From Nesterenkonia sandarakina (lineage in GTDB: Bacteria > Actinomycetota > Actinomycetes > Actinomycetales > Micrococcaceae): a stretch of 64,000 bases of DNA. A program made the position numbers and the translations under genes. This document shows positions 1 through 8,144 of this stretch, piece after piece. The first letter of the stretch is position 1; every line of letters starts with the position of its first letter. Location of the stretch: positions 119,112 through 183,111 of the forward strand of contig NZ_PVTY01000006.1 in assembly GCF_003003175.1 (NCBI RefSeq), in the 5' to 3' direction. The notes under the pieces are model-generated. The model was not told where the DNA came from. It ran no database searches and saw only the letters and a list, made by a program, of their open reading frames with translations.

Positions 1-1
1 G

Positions 2-76
2 CTGACCCGAGCGCCTGAGCTGATCGAAGACACCACCGCCCAGGCCTGCGGGCTGCTGCGGCACAGCATGTCCTGA
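2..76 (+). CDS. C-terminal end of an unidentified gene (partial)
   Basis: An open frame enters from the left edge and ends at TGA 74-76. The visible tail includes PELIEDTTAQACGLLRHSMS and is too short to assign to a family. It points toward the strong hairpin at 150-189, which would close its transcript. The frame choice rests only on being open and followed by a terminator. Confidence 0.35.
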   Translation: MTRAPELIEDTTAQACGLLRHSMS

Positions 77-149
77 ATCACAGCCTGTCCGGAGTCACCA
101 CCTGGTCTGGCTCACAGCCACTCCTGAGCCACGACCACTCCTGAGCCAC

Positions 150-189
150 AGTCGGCGGTGACCCAGCTTTCAGCGGGTCACCGCCGACT
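150..189. terminator. Bidirectional hairpin terminator
   Basis: A perfect 15-bp inverted repeat (150-164 with 175-189) has a 10-base loop. It lies between a plus-strand gene end at 76 and the minus-strand stop at 209, so it can serve both convergent transcripts. Just upstream, a 15-bp segment is repeated in direct orientation at 118-132 and 135-149. Confidence 0.75.
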
Positions 190-208
190 CTGACCCCAGG
201 AGTGTGGA

Positions 209-1012
209 TCAGAGGTGGGTCTGGATGTCCGCGGCCTCACGCAGCTCATCGACGTGGGCCAGTGCGGCCTCATTGCGGGCCTCATCGGTGGCCTGCGTCT
301 CGAGGTCCTCACGCACCTCGTCGAACGGTGGGATCTCGGCGGCTTCTGCGCCCTCGGCGCCCTCGGCACCTGCGGCTTCTTCCTGGGCGGCGACGGCCTC
401 GTCATAGATCTCACGCAGCTCCTCCTCGGAGGGCTCCGGGACCTCGAGCTGCTCGAGCACCTGGTTGATCAGCACCTGGCTCTCAGCGTCCGAGGTCAGC
501 TGCTCCTCGTCCATGCCCTGCTCTTCATAGGCCTCGATGAACTCCTCGGGGGAGCCCATGCCGGCGCTCTCCGCGGCATCCGCGATGATCGCGTCGACCT
601 CCTCCTGGGAAGCCTCGTAGCCCTCCTCCTCGGCGTCCTGGAGCAGCAGCTCGTTGCCGATCATGGATTCCAGGGTCTGCTCCTTGAGCTGATCCTGGTC
701 CGGCTCCTCGCCGGTCATCTGCGACTGCATCGCCATCTGCTGGAACTGGGACTCGTAGAGCACCGTGAAGTCCTCGCCGCTGAGCTCGTCGCCGTTGACC
801 TCCGCCACGACCTCAGGAATGTCCGAGGTATCGGCCTCCGGCATCTCCGCCTGCTCGCCGCTCGCGCCCTCTTCGGGGCTGGCGGCCGCTTCCTGCGAGC
901 TCTGCTCCCCGGCGCCGGCGTCGCCGGACTCCGAGTCGGATGAGTCGCCGCATGCGGACAGGGCGAGCACGCCGGCGAGTGCGAAACCGGTGGTGATCAT
1001 TTTCTTCGACAA
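209..1012 (-). CDS. SurA N-terminal domain lipoprotein, probable extracytoplasmic chaperone
   Basis: The N-terminus carries a lipoprotein signal: basic KK, a hydrophobic run, then the lipobox LSAC followed by GDS, so the mature protein should be anchored to the outer face of the membrane. An acidic Ser/Gly/Glu linker follows. A SurA/trigger-factor-like helical domain comes next (VVAEVNGDELSGEDF, then helices with MIGNELLLQDAEEEGYEAS). No parvulin isomerase domain follows, so it is more likely a chaperone or holdase than an isomerase. I chose the TTG start at 1010-1012 because a perfect AGGAGG lies 8 bases upstream; an ATG at 1054 would give a non-secretory extension. The protein is very acidic. 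The family call is solid at domain level and the role is inferred. Confidence 0.8.
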   Translation of the reverse strand: MSKKMITTGFALAGVLALSACGDSSDSESGDAGAGEQSSQEAAASPEEGASGEQAEMPEADTSDIPEVVAEVNGDELSGEDFTVLYESQFQQMAMQSQMTGEEPDQDQLKEQTLESMIGNELLLQDAEEEGYEASQEEVDAIIADAAESAGMGSPEEFIEAYEEQGMDEEQLTSDAESQVLINQVLEQLEVPEPSEEELREIYDEAVAAQEEAAGAEGAEGAEAAEIPPFDEVREDLETQATDEARNEAALAHVDELREAADIQTHL

Positions 1013-1151
1013 GGCAAGGACCTCCTGTTGGTAGTCGAGCGCGAAACGTAGCATGCCCAGCCCGACGCAGGGGCCAGCCGCTGTTCAGCTGGGATTCAGG
1101 CCCGGACTCCCGTCCCAGGCCAGGCGTTCCGGCGCAGCCCGCAGCCGCGGA

Positions 1152-1478
1152 TCAGGCCAGTACGGCCATCACTCCCAGGATCCCAAGCACCACGGTGGCC
1201 ACCGTGGTGGCCAGCACGGCCGGCACATCGGCCTCCACCTGCTCTGCCGCGATGCCGCGGGACTGCCGCGAGTACCGCCGGCGCTGGGTCGCATAGATGG
1301 AGCCGGCGACGACGGCGCAGCTCAGCGTCAGCCCCACGGTCCAGAGGCCGTAGTGCGGCAGCCAGCGCAGGAAGACCGCACCCACCACCGCGAAGAGCAT
1401 CATGGTCCTGCCCCAGGACAGGACGGTGCGTTCGGGCTGCAGGCCCGGATCCGCATGCAGCGGCGCCGCGGGGGACAT
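1152..1478 (-). CDS. DUF202 family membrane protein (short paralog)
   Basis: A 108-residue protein with three predicted membrane segments (about residues 25-45, 48-65 and 88-107). The N-terminal LQPERTVLSWGRTMMLF matches the DUF202 signature (E-R-T-x-L-x-W-x-R). DUF202 proteins such as YidG/YidH are inner-membrane proteins of unknown role. Its ATG overlaps the stop of the preceding DUF202 gene by one base (TGATG), so the two are probably translationally coupled and may work as a pair. Confidence 0.85.
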   Translation of the reverse strand: MSPAAPLHADPGLQPERTVLSWGRTMMLFAVVGAVFLRWLPHYGLWTVGLTLSCAVVAGSIYATQRRRYSRQSRGIAAEQVEADVPAVLATTVATVVLGILGVMAVLA

Positions 1479-1927
1479 CAGTCCAGCACCACCAGCGCGA
1501 TGACCACGGCCATGGCGACCCCCGAGGCGAAGCTCAGCAGCGGGATGATCAGCGGCATGGGCAGCGGCTGCCCCAGTCGCATGCTGCGCTCCACGTTGAG
1601 CCAGCGCATCGCCGCACCGACGCTGATCAAGAGGCCCACGCTGATCGTGAGCACCGAGACCACCGTGCGGTAGGGATCGGCGAACACGTCGGCGGCGAAG
1701 GCCTCCACCGCGACGCCGCCGGCGAGGAACGCCAGGGCGGTGCGGATCCAGGCCAGGAAGGTGCGCTCGTTGGCGAGGGTGAAGCGTGGGTCAGGCTCCT
1801 GACCACGTGCCAGCAGCCGGGAGCTCAGCCGTCCCCGCGTGGGGGCGCCCGAGGGGTCCTCGCTCGCGACGTCTCGGCTCGCGCGGTCTCCGCTCCCTAC
1901 ATCGCCGCTCAATGGGTCGTCGCTCAC
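1478..1927 (-). CDS. YidH-like DUF202 family membrane protein
   Basis: A 149-residue protein. After a hydrophilic N-terminus of about 50 residues comes the DUF202 signature FTLANERTFLAWIRTALAF and three hydrophobic segments, with the topology of the YidH family. The GTG start at 1925-1927 gives the usual length plus an extended, poorly conserved head; a later start near the RGQEPDPRF segment is possible. It forms a two-gene operon with the shorter DUF202 gene downstream. Function is unknown for the family. Confidence 0.85.
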   Translation of the reverse strand: MSDDPLSGDVGSGDRASRDVASEDPSGAPTRGRLSSRLLARGQEPDPRFTLANERTFLAWIRTALAFLAGGVAVEAFAADVFADPYRTVVSVLTISVGLLISVGAAMRWLNVERSMRLGQPLPMPLIIPLLSFASGVAMAVVIALVVLD

Positions 1928-2084
1928 TGAGCCTCCTGCTCGCCGGTCTGCCGTCGCTCACTGCGAGCGCGCATTCAAGTCTTGCACAGCGGGCGAGACC
2001 CCGGACTGAGCCGACCTGCTCCGCGGCCTGCCGCCACGGCGCAGTCCGCCAGCCCTTGGGACGCCCAAGTTCAGCGACCCACCC

Positions 2085-3272
2085 TCAGCCGCGGGGCTTC
2101 ATCCGGGTGTTGGGCAGCTCCGGCGCCGGCAGCGGGGCGGCCTGGCCGGGCGGGAAGTCCCCGAACTGCGGGAACACCCGGCCGTCGTCGTACCGGGCCT
2201 CGGCCAGCGCATCGCGAAGCCTTCCGTGTACCGGGTTCCCCAGCGCCCCGGCAGGGACCGAGACCTGGTGCTCCGAGCCGTCAGCGCGGGCCGCCCGTTC
2301 GGTGGCGCCGCCCTCGGCGGCACCGGCAGAGGTGTGCAGCGGCGAGTCCTCCGCCGGGGGTTCGAAGCCCATCTCGGCCTGATAGGCGCTGCGGAAGGCC
2401 ACGATCTCATCGTGGCTGCGGCCCACGAAGTTCCACCACATCACGATCTGTTCGCCAAGGGGCTCCCCGCCGATCAGCAGGGCCAGGACCGGCTCATCGA
2501 GGGCCTCCACCCGCAGGATAGTGGTTCCGGTATCGGTCACCGCCAGATGGTCCTCGTCCACCAGGGCGCCGTTGAGCCGCACCGCGCCGGAGATCCGCAG
2601 CAGCCCGTGCTCATGATCGGCGGGCACCTCGATCTCGAGCACAGTGCCCGGTTCCAGCCGCAGCTGAGCCCCGGTCAGCGGGAGATAGGTCTTGACCGGT
2701 GAGCGCTGCCCGAGCAGCTCACCCAGAAACACGCAGGCCTCCCAGCCGGGCCCCTGCACCGGATCCGGGCGGTGGGTCTCCAAGGAGGGCTCCACGAAGC
2801 GGTGCGCATCCGGGAACGCGTACCAGAGCTGGGCGCCGTGCAGCACGGTGGTGTCGGAGGTGGAGTACTCGGAGTGGCTGATCCCGCTGCCGGCATTCAT
2901 CAGGGCGACCTCGCCGGGGCGCACGGTGGCCCAGTTCCCGGCGGAGTCCATATGGTCGATCCGCCCCTGGAAGAGCCAGGAGACGGTGGCCAGCCCGGTG
3001 TGCGGATGCCGGGGCACCCGCATGGGCGTGGCCTCGGTCAGGTCATCGGGCCCGTAGAAGTCCAGGAAGCACCAGGCCCCGACGAGCGACCGTGCCCGCT
3101 GCGGCAGGGTCCGGCGCACCGTCATCGCCCGCGGCCCGCCCAGCGGCACCGTGCGCGGCTCGAGCAGCTCCACCCCGCCCTCGGCGCGGGTGACCCCATC
3201 ACGCAGACCCTCGAAGGTGTAGGGCCCGTTGATGCAGACCTGCTCCTGCGGTTCGGTCTCGGTGCTGCTCAT
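2085..3272 (-). CDS. Pirin family protein
   Basis: A 395-residue double-cupin protein. The N-terminal cupin carries the pirin metal-site pattern: HPHTGLATVSWLFQGRIDH, then an E within MNAGSGISHSEYS. A second cupin ends near ERLGEQIVMWWNFVGRSHDEI, typical of the pirin C-terminal domain. Bacterial pirins are iron proteins reported as quercetinases or redox-responsive regulators. The last 90 residues or so (Ala/Pro-rich, ending NTRMKPRG) go beyond the usual 290-320 residues. It is followed on the same strand only by the distant DUF202 pair. Confidence 0.9.
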   Translation of the reverse strand: MSSTETEPQEQVCINGPYTFEGLRDGVTRAEGGVELLEPRTVPLGGPRAMTVRRTLPQRARSLVGAWCFLDFYGPDDLTEATPMRVPRHPHTGLATVSWLFQGRIDHMDSAGNWATVRPGEVALMNAGSGISHSEYSTSDTTVLHGAQLWYAFPDAHRFVEPSLETHRPDPVQGPGWEACVFLGELLGQRSPVKTYLPLTGAQLRLEPGTVLEIEVPADHEHGLLRISGAVRLNGALVDEDHLAVTDTGTTILRVEALDEPVLALLIGGEPLGEQIVMWWNFVGRSHDEIVAFRSAYQAEMGFEPPAEDSPLHTSAGAAEGGATERAARADGSEHQVSVPAGALGNPVHGRLRDALAEARYDDGRVFPQFGDFPPGQAAPLPAPELPNTRMKPRG

Positions 3273-3383
3273 CGCCGTCTCCTCATCCTGCTCATCGGGT
3301 TCGAGTCAATTCTTTCAAAATTGAACGACAAAGCCCAGGCTGTCCGCCCCGGGCGCAGAGACCGTGCCCGGGGCGGCAGGGTC

Positions 3384-3812
3384 TCAGTCGTCCGAGACGG
3401 TGACCGTGACCTCGATATTGCCGCGGGTGGCCTTGGAATAGGGGCAGAAGGCATGGGCCTTCTCGGCGAGCGCCTCGGCCTGGGCCTGATCGACGTGCGG
3501 GATGACCACCTCGATGACCACGGCGAGGCCGAAGCCGCCGTCGTCGTCCTTGCCGATGCTCACCTTTGCGCCGACCGAGGAATCGCTGACATCAGCACCC
3601 TCGCCGGCGGCGATCTTGCGCAGCGCCCCGTGGAAGCAGGCGGCATAGCCGGCCGCGAAGAGCTGCTCCGGGTTCGCGCCCTCGCCCGAGCCGCCCATCG
3701 GTGCCGGAGTGCTCAGGTTCAGGTCGATCATCCCGTCTGAGGTGCGGGTGCGCCCGTTGCGTCCGTCGCCGGTGGCCAGTGCTTCTGCGGTGTACACAGT
3801 CTCGATCGCCAT
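3384..3812 (-). CDS. ohr: Organic hydroperoxide resistance protein Ohr (OsmC/Ohr family)
   Basis: A 142-residue thiol peroxidase that reduces organic hydroperoxides. Both catalytic cysteines are present: YAACFHGAL in the central helix and HAFCPYSKATRGN near the C-terminus. The family motif NPEQLFAAGYAACF is intact. I chose the ATG at 3810-3812 (MAIETVYTAEA), preceded by GAGAGGAT, over an upstream start that would add 34 unrelated residues. No OhrR-type MarR regulator is adjacent. The divergent kinase gene starts only about 95 bases away, so the two promoters share this spacer. Confidence 0.93.
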   Translation of the reverse strand: MAIETVYTAEALATGDGRNGRTRTSDGMIDLNLSTPAPMGGSGEGANPEQLFAAGYAACFHGALRKIAAGEGADVSDSSVGAKVSIGKDDDGGFGLAVVIEVVIPHVDQAQAEALAEKAHAFCPYSKATRGNIEVTVTVSDD

Positions 3813-3907
3813 GAAGGGATCCTCTCGATAGTCCTGCAGCGTGTGCGGCCGCTGCGGTGATGTCGCAGCAGTGCCGGTCATCCCCATAAAACACCACACC
3901 GCTGTGG

Positions 3908-5260
3908 GTGGCACAATGGAACATCGTGCGAACTACCGATGCCGTCTGGCTTGCCCCTGGCGAACCACAAGAGATCCAATCTGACCTGGTCACCCGCTTC
4001 CAAGAGGAGTATGGCCGGGCAGCTTCGGGCACCTGGTTCGCCCCCGGCCGAGCCAACCTCAACGGCGAGCACATCGATTTCCACGCCGGTCGCTGCCTGC
4101 CGATGGCCCTGGCACACGGGACCTATGTCGCCGCGGCCCCGCGCACCGACGGCAAGCTCCGCCTGCGCACCCTCGACGCCTCGCTCGACGACGGAGTCAC
4201 CACCGTGCGCCCCGATCAGATCGGACCGGACGCCCCCGCGGAACCGGCCCACTGGAGCCACTACGTCTCCGGGGTGCTCTGGGCGCTGCGAGAGCTGGGC
4301 AGGTCCCAGCCCGAGTTCGCAGTGGATGCCGACTTCGGCGCGGATCTGCTGGTTGTCTCCACGCTGCCGATCGGCGGCGGGCTCTCCTCCTCGGCGGCGC
4401 TGGAGTGCGCATCGATCCTCGCCTTCCTCGCCCTGGGCACCCCTTTCGGCCAGGACAACCCGCTGCAGGACCTCAACGCCGCACTGACCCGGCAGAACCG
4501 CACGGATCTCGCCGCCGCCTGTGTGCGCGCCGAGGTGGAGGTCGTCGGCGCCGGCACCGGCGGCCTGGATCAGAGCGCCGCGATGCGCGCCCGCCCGGGC
4601 AAGGTGCTCTCGCTGGACTGTCGGGACTTCAGCGTCACCCCGCTGGACATCGGCTGCATCCAGCGCGGTTACCGGTTGATCGCGGTGGACACCGGGGAGG
4701 CGCACCGTCTGGCCGACGGCCAGTTCGGGGATCGACGGGCCGACGCCGAGGCCGCCGCCCGGCTGCTGGGCTTCGACCGGCTGCGCGACGCGCTGCCCGA
4801 GCACCCGCGCAAGGCCGACGTCTCCCATGTGCTGGAGGAGTTCGACCGGCTCGCGGAACAGCTCGAGGCTCTCGAGGGGCGCAGCATCGAAGCCTGCCGG
4901 CGTCGGCTGCGTCATGCCCTGACCGAGATGGTGCGCTCCGAGAAGCTGCACCACCTGCTCTCCGGGGAGGCCTACGGCGTGCGCCATATCGCCTCCACGG
5001 TCGGAGACATCCTCACCGCAGCTCATATGAGCATGCGCGACGACGCGGAGGTCTCCTTCGACGTCGCCGACCTCGTGGTGGAGACCGCGCTGGCCCAGGG
5101 CGCCGAGGGTGCCCGGCTGATCGGCGGCGGTTTCGGCGGATCGGTGCTGGTGCTGATCTCCCCCGCCGCGATCCCCAAGCTCACCGCGGCGCTGGAGCGG
5201 ATCAGTCGCGGCATCCGGCTGCTCGACGTCGCGCCCTCCGCCGCCGCGCACGCGCTGTGA
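3908..5260 (+). CDS. galK: Galactokinase-like GHMP sugar kinase
   Basis: A 450-residue GHMP kinase with all three galactokinase motifs: an N-terminal sugar-binding motif APGRANLNGEHIDFHAG, the ATP loop LPIGGGLSSSAALE, and the C-terminal GGGFGGSVLVLI. The canonical first motif is PGRVNLIGEHTDY; the E-H-x-D core is kept while neighbouring positions differ, so another sugar could be the substrate. No galT, galE or sugar transporter lies nearby, which weakens a Leloir-pathway reading. The start is GTG 3908, with another GTG at 3926 as an alternative. The pyroglutamyl peptidase gene follows after 59 bases. Confidence 0.82.
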   Translation: MAQWNIVRTTDAVWLAPGEPQEIQSDLVTRFQEEYGRAASGTWFAPGRANLNGEHIDFHAGRCLPMALAHGTYVAAAPRTDGKLRLRTLDASLDDGVTTVRPDQIGPDAPAEPAHWSHYVSGVLWALRELGRSQPEFAVDADFGADLLVVSTLPIGGGLSSSAALECASILAFLALGTPFGQDNPLQDLNAALTRQNRTDLAAACVRAEVEVVGAGTGGLDQSAAMRARPGKVLSLDCRDFSVTPLDIGCIQRGYRLIAVDTGEAHRLADGQFGDRRADAEAAARLLGFDRLRDALPEHPRKADVSHVLEEFDRLAEQLEALEGRSIEACRRRLRHALTEMVRSEKLHHLLSGEAYGVRHIASTVGDILTAAHMSMRDDAEVSFDVADLVVETALAQGAEGARLIGGGFGGSVLVLISPAAIPKLTAALERISRGIRLLDVAPSAAAHAL

Positions 5261-5319
5261 CCTCGCCCCGGGACGCCCGGCGCCGGGTCCTTGATCCTCC
5301 GGCCGATCCGCAGCGTCCG

Positions 5320-5979
5320 ATGAACTCGGCACGCACGGTGCTGCTGACCGGGTTCGAGCCCTTCGCCGGCATGGACCACAACCCCTCCTGGGACGTGGTC
5401 ACCGAACTGGCCGCCGTTGCTGATCGAGTGGGGCTGCACGCCCAGCAGGTCCACGGCGAGGTCGCCGTGCGCACGGCGCTGCTGCCGGTGGAGTTCCGCG
5501 CCAGCGCCGAGCGGCTGTCCGAGCAGATCAACGCCTGCGCCCCGGATCTGGTGATCGCCGTGGGCCTGGCCGCCGGCACCGAGACGGTGCGGCTGGAACG
5601 CGTCGGCCTGAACCTGCGCGACGCCAGGATTCCGGACAATGCAGGGCATCAGCCCACCGAGGAGCCGGTCGTCTCCGGCGGTCAGCCCGCGCTGTTCTCC
5701 ACGCTGCGGCTGAAGGCGGCGCATGCGGCGATCAGCGCGGCAGGCATCCCGGTGGCGCTCTCGCTGAGCGCCGGCAGCTTCGTGTGCAACAGCGTGCTCT
5801 ATTCGCTGCTGCACGCTGTCCCGACGTCAGTGCCGGCCGGCTTCGTCCACGTCCCCGACCTCTCCCGGGATGACTCACCGGTGCACCGCACTCAGGCGGT
5901 GCAGGCCCTGGATCTGCTGATCACCGAGTCCCTGCGCCCGGAGCCCGACCTCCAGGTGCCCGCCGGTCAGCTGCACTGA
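5320..5979 (+). CDS. pcp: Pyrrolidone-carboxylate (pyroglutamyl) peptidase
   Basis: A 219-residue C15 cysteine peptidase that removes N-terminal pyroglutamate. The start motif TVLLTGFEPFAGMDHNPSW is diagnostic. The catalytic triad can be placed: Glu in GTETVRLERVGLN, Cys in SAGSFVCNSVLYSLL, and His in AGFVHVPDL. Family length is 200-220 residues, so the ATG at 5320 fits. It is downstream of the galactokinase-like gene and probably co-transcribed; the functional link is unclear. Confidence 0.92.
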   Translation: MNSARTVLLTGFEPFAGMDHNPSWDVVTELAAVADRVGLHAQQVHGEVAVRTALLPVEFRASAERLSEQINACAPDLVIAVGLAAGTETVRLERVGLNLRDARIPDNAGHQPTEEPVVSGGQPALFSTLRLKAAHAAISAAGIPVALSLSAGSFVCNSVLYSLLHAVPTSVPAGFVHVPDLSRDDSPVHRTQAVQALDLLITESLRPEPDLQVPAGQLH

Positions 5980-6103
5980 GCTTCTGTGCCGCCCGGCCAA
6001 GGTCTACCTCCCGCCCAGCTCATCTCCAGAGACGCTTCCTAGACTCCAGGTCAGAACGTACTGACCATCCACCCGGCACTGCCCTGCCAAGCGAGGTGCA
6101 CCA

Positions 6104-6286
6104 ATGTCATCTCATCCCGCACGTTCCCACCATCGGAGCCTGGATCATCCGGCTCCGACACCCGCGTCCCAGCCTGCCCCGGAACTCGGGCGCGCCAACT
6201 CCGACGTCACCGTGGCGATCACCCTGGGCGTCGGCATCGGGGTGATCGTGTTCCTCATGGTCCTCCCCTACCTCGGCGGGATCTGA
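6104..6286 (+). CDS. Small single-pass membrane protein, hypothetical
   Basis: A 60-residue protein with a His/Pro/Ala-rich soluble N-terminus and one hydrophobic segment (about residues 37-57, VAITLGVGIGVIVFLMVLPY). GAGGTG lies just upstream of ATG 6104. It has no family I recognise. Such small tail-anchored proteins are common in Micrococcaceae, and this frame has coding-like composition and a good ribosome site, so I think it is real. Confidence 0.6.
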   Translation: MSSHPARSHHRSLDHPAPTPASQPAPELGRANSDVTVAITLGVGIGVIVFLMVLPYLGGI

Positions 6287-6386
6287 CCCCGCACCTCTGC
6301 GGATCTGCCGTGGAGAACTCATGCACCCAGCGCGCCGACGCACCCTGGCGCCTGCTCGGCCCCTGGTGCCGGTACGCTGACAGGCT

Positions 6387-7040
6387 GTGAGCACCAGCAA
6401 GAAGTCCTCCGCGAAGAAGCCCGCCGGCAAGCCGTCAAGCCCGCCGCGGAAGAAGAGCACGACGACGGCGCGTCGCCCCGCCTCCGGCGGACCCCGCGCG
6501 AGCGCCGGTTCGCGGGCTGGCACGGCCTCGCGAAGCGCCTCCGGGCCCCGCAGCACTCCCGCCCGCGGGGGATCGTCTCGCACTCCGGCACGGCCCGCCG
6601 GGAAGTCCGGCTCACGCAGCTCCCGACCCACCGGCAGCGCTGGACTCAGCGGCAGTGCTCGAACCAGCGGCGGCACCCGATCCGCCGGGAGGACGCGCGC
6701 CGCGTCGTCGTCGGCGCAGCCGGGCCTGCTGCGGCGGATCGCCGGGGATTGGGGCCGGTATCTCTGGGCGCTGGTCACCGCCGTGGTCATCGCCGCCCTG
6801 CTCTTCGAGTTCACGATGATCTGGACCATCGGCGTGGGCTTCTACATGCTCGCTCTGGGCGAGTTCACCGGGCTGTGGCTGCTGGTGGGCGGCTATGCGA
6901 TGGCCTGCACCCCGGCGGCCTTCGGCCTGCTCATCGCCACCGGCCAGTTCTGGAAGTCCCTGACCCATTCGCTGTGGATCGGGCTGCTCTACGGCACGCT
7001 GGGGTTCGCCTTCCTCGATGTCATCCTCGGCGCCTTCTAG
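6387..7040 (+). CDS. Basic-headed polytopic membrane protein, hypothetical
   Basis: A 217-residue protein. The first 110 residues are Lys/Arg/Ser/Pro/Gly rich and probably disordered and cytoplasmic (KKSSAKKPAGKPSSPPRKK). The last 100 hold three or four hydrophobic helices (ALVTAVVIAALLFEFTMIW; GFYMLALGEFTGLWLLVGG; THSLWIGLLYGTLGFAFLDV). It begins with GTG 6387. Its stop at 7038-7040 overlaps the stop of the convergent WYL regulator. I do not recognise a family. Confidence 0.75.
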   Translation: MSTSKKSSAKKPAGKPSSPPRKKSTTTARRPASGGPRASAGSRAGTASRSASGPRSTPARGGSSRTPARPAGKSGSRSSRPTGSAGLSGSARTSGGTRSAGRTRAASSSAQPGLLRRIAGDWGRYLWALVTAVVIAALLFEFTMIWTIGVGFYMLALGEFTGLWLLVGGYAMACTPAAFGLLIATGQFWKSLTHSLWIGLLYGTLGFAFLDVILGAF

Positions 7041-8050
7041 GGCTCTTCTCCACCCAGGCCCTCCTGCGCGACGCGGTGGCGGGCCACCAGCCCCTCGGCG
7101 CGCGCGAGCACCAGCCGGCGCAGCGACTGTGGAGCGAGGACCTCCACGCCGGGCACGGTCAGCAGCTGGGAGGCCGCGATCTCCACGCTCTCCATCAGCA
7201 GCGCAAAGCCCGCCCGGTCAGCATGCGCAGCTGCATCCCCCGCGAGGCTGGCGTCGCCGGTCCCCTCCAGCGGCTGCATCGGCGCCCCCGGAGTCGCTGC
7301 CCGCAGGAGCGCCACAGCATCCAGCGGCACGGTGACCTGGACCGCCAGGGTGTGCAGCGAGGCTTCGAACTCGGCGCGGGAATCCCGCCAGTGCTGCGCC
7401 AGGGAGAAGTCCTCGGGACGCCAGGCCGCTTCTTCAAGCTCCTGCGCCGCGCGGATCCGGGTCACCCGGTAGGTGCGCGGAGTTCCTCGATGCGCCGCCA
7501 CCAGGTACCAATGCTCCCGCTTGAGCACCAGCCCCAGCGGGTCCACGACGCGCACCCCCGGGGCACCGCCGGCGCGCTGGTAATGGATTCGCAGCCGATG
7601 GCCGGCCCAGAGGGCCTGTGCCACCGCCGGCAGCGCGTCCGGGCGCTCGGGTTCGGTGAACCAGGCCTCTTGGTCGAGCAGGAACCGCTCCTGAGCCGGC
7701 TCGATCGCCGCGCTCTGGCCGGTTTTCGCGGTGGCGGCGAGCATCTTCAGCCGGGCCGTCTGAAACTCCGCCTCCAGCCCGAGGCCATGTGATCCGGCCT
7801 CGCCGATGATCAGCGCCTGCAGCTCCGGGGCAGTCATCCCGGTCAACGGCGAACGCCATCCCTCCACCAGGCCGACGCCGCCGCCCGGTCCGGTCCGGGT
7901 CCAGAGCGGAACCCCCATGGTCTGCAGCGCGGCGATGTCCCGTTCGATGGTGCGAGAGCTGACCCCATGATCCGCGGCCAGCCGCGCCACGGTGCTGCCC
8001 CGGGCGCGGCTGAGCTCGAGCAGGAGCGCCACCAGACGTGAGAATCGCAT
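7037..8050 (-). CDS. YafY/PafC-type transcriptional regulator with WYL domain
   Basis: A 337-residue regulator. An N-terminal helix-turn-helix of the HTH_11 type (residues 1-60, with DHGVSSRTIERDIAAL) is followed by a WYL ligand-sensing domain in the middle (LRIHYQRAGGAPGVRVVDPLGLVLKREHWYLVA is its recognisable core, seen in two parts) and a C-terminal WCX-like region. It is divergent from the SDR gene, with a CCGACA-N5-TGTCGG palindrome between them. A TAGACT -10 box ends 6 bases before its ATG, so its mRNA is probably leaderless. Confidence 0.9.
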   Translation of the reverse strand: MRFSRLVALLLELSRARGSTVARLAADHGVSSRTIERDIAALQTMGVPLWTRTGPGGGVGLVEGWRSPLTGMTAPELQALIIGEAGSHGLGLEAEFQTARLKMLAATAKTGQSAAIEPAQERFLLDQEAWFTEPERPDALPAVAQALWAGHRLRIHYQRAGGAPGVRVVDPLGLVLKREHWYLVAAHRGTPRTYRVTRIRAAQELEEAAWRPEDFSLAQHWRDSRAEFEASLHTLAVQVTVPLDAVALLRAATPGAPMQPLEGTGDASLAGDAAAHADRAGFALLMESVEIAASQLLTVPGVEVLAPQSLRRLVLARAEGLVARHRVAQEGLGGEEP

Positions 8051-8056
8051 GGCAGA

Positions 8057-8062
8057 AGTCTA
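8057..8062 (-). promoter_or_regulatory. -10 box for a leaderless WYL regulator transcript
   Basis: On the minus strand TAGACT lies 6 bases upstream of the ATG at 8048-8050. That spacing puts the transcription start at or next to the A of the start codon. No Shine-Dalgarno sequence is seen, which agrees with leaderless initiation, a common mode in actinobacteria. Confidence 0.5.
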
Positions 8063-8070
8063 GGCAATTA

Positions 8071-8087
8071 CCGACAGCAGATGTCGG
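8071..8087. promoter_or_regulatory. Candidate operator, palindrome CCGACA-N5-TGTCGG
   Basis: A perfect 6-bp inverted repeat with a 5-base spacer sits in the 94-bp spacer between the divergent WYL regulator and SDR genes. One half overlaps where the -35 element of the regulator promoter would be. Autoregulation and control of the SDR gene are inferred. Confidence 0.5.
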
Positions 8088-8144
8088 GAATCGCTGGGAG
8101 TCTGATGCCGCACCGATAGATGCCGCGATCCTTGGAGGAGCACC

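Noticed and set aside
118..149. Two 15-bp direct repeats as a CRISPR or attachment site
   Set aside because: There are only two copies with a 2-base spacer and no associated genes; nothing in the window resembles a CRISPR array.
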